Positions 47,199 to 47,385 of a stretch of 47,385 bases of DNA are shown piece by piece. Source of the DNA: Verrucomicrobiota bacterium (GTDB lineage: Bacteria > Verrucomicrobiota > Verrucomicrobiia > Limisphaerales > DSYF01); assembly GCA_025457615.1 (NCBI GenBank), contig JALOTZ010000043.1:1-47385 (forward strand), read 5' to 3'. Made by a program: the position numbers and the translations under genes. Each line of letters starts with the position of its first letter. Positions within the stretch are counted from its first letter, which is position 1. The notes beneath the pieces were generated by a model that was not told the DNA's origin, did no database searches, and worked only from the letters and a program-made list of their open reading frames with translations.

Positions 47199-47385
47199 AA
47201 AGCGGGACGGCGGTGGAGAGGATCGCGTGCTTGCGATAGGGGTTTTTGCTCCGCTCGATACCGGCGCGGCTGACCAGATCCACCCGGCGGTCAAAGAGCT
47301 TCTCGAAGTCGAGCTTGAGGGCAACCCACTCGAACAGGCTGCACCGCACATCGGGCCGCAACGTGCAGAGCAGGTCCACGTCGCT
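47185..47385 (-). CDS. MntA-like nucleotidyltransferase antitoxin, partial
   Basis: This 67-codon fragment runs off the right edge. It opens with 'SDVDLLCTL', the end of the minimal nucleotidyltransferase motif GSxxxxxxxxDxD, then 'ALKLDFEKLFDRRVDLVSRAGI' and 'LYVEG'. MntA antitoxins AMPylate the HepT toxin. Its stop overlaps the start of the HepT remnant by 14 nt, the normal arrangement. The 5' half lies outside the window. Because the toxin is degraded, the antitoxin may be on its way to loss too. Confidence 0.7.
   Translation of the reverse strand, partial: SDVDLLCTLRPDVRCSLFEWVALKLDFEKLFDRRVDLVSRAGIERSKNPYRKHAILSTAVPLYVEG

Noticed and set aside
1..47385. Search for an integrase, transposase or relaxase to support the island idea
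   Set aside because: None of the plausible proteins shows a tyrosine or serine recombinase, DDE transposase or relaxase motif; the island claim rests on the tRNA position and gene content only.

Overview
The window looks like a chromosomal segment of a Verrucomicrobiota bacterium (Pedosphaera/Limisphaera type). This rests on high GC, a giant RHS protein rich in 'TNxxT' segments, a secreted M4 protease ending in the 'EASTNLxxWxxL' C-terminus common in that phylum, and GTAGC-bounded hairpin repeats. That is an inference from style; no rRNA or other strong marker gene is present.

Layout. (1) 1-10.3 kb, plus strand: an RHS polymorphic toxin (5' end outside the window) with an AT-richer C-terminal tip and a small putative immunity gene, then a tightly overlapping run of a membrane protein, a secreted protein, a degenerate receiver domain and a uracil-DNA-glycosylase-like protein. 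(2) 10.3-16 kb: a large M4 metalloprotease, a convergent YdjM-type membrane protein, a DUF3606 protein and two unrecognised genes. (3) 16.2-27.4 kb: a long minus-strand operon ending in a good intrinsic terminator and starting about 350 nt from the 3' end of tRNA-Gly(CCC). It encodes a RecB/Cas4-type nuclease, an Api92-like protein, a RadC/JAB protein, a WGR-domain ATP-dependent DNA ligase (frameshifted), an extra DNA sliding clamp with a long tail, a C39-type cysteine peptidase, a membrane protein, a DUF3150-like protein, a zinc-ribbon protein, DUF1257 (Ycf35), DUF2997, a SWIM zinc-finger protein and a Ycf46-like AAA+ ATPase. All the larger gaps in this operon carry strong hairpins. I read it as a genomic island or mobile-element module combining DNA repair/replication genes with an AAA+/DUF1257/DUF2997 system; no integrase, relaxase or transposase is visible.

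(4) 28-38.3 kb, plus strand: a zinc-type alcohol dehydrogenase, then an electron-transfer-flavoprotein group (long acyl-CoA dehydrogenase, ETF-quinone oxidoreductase, ETF beta, ETF alpha). Four toxin-antitoxin modules (VapBC-like, HicBA, PhdPIN, HicBA) sit at its gene junctions. Each insertion is bracketed by direct repeats made of the neighbouring etf gene ends, and each antitoxin has a promoter-like sequence whose -10 box lies only 6-9 nt before the start codon. This is the most unusual structure in the window. (5) 38.6-40.8 kb, plus: rpmE, prfA and a HAD phosphatase. (6) 41-46.5 kb, minus: an AI-2E family permease, proC, an Ate/Bpt-like aminoacyl-tRNA-protein transferase, alr and a PurD-like ATP-grasp gene. 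(7) 46.7-47.4 kb: a decayed HepT/MntA toxin-antitoxin pair with a 31-nt tandem duplication, cut by the window edge.

Sequence-level signals were read by eye. Family names rest on motif recognition, not on database searches.
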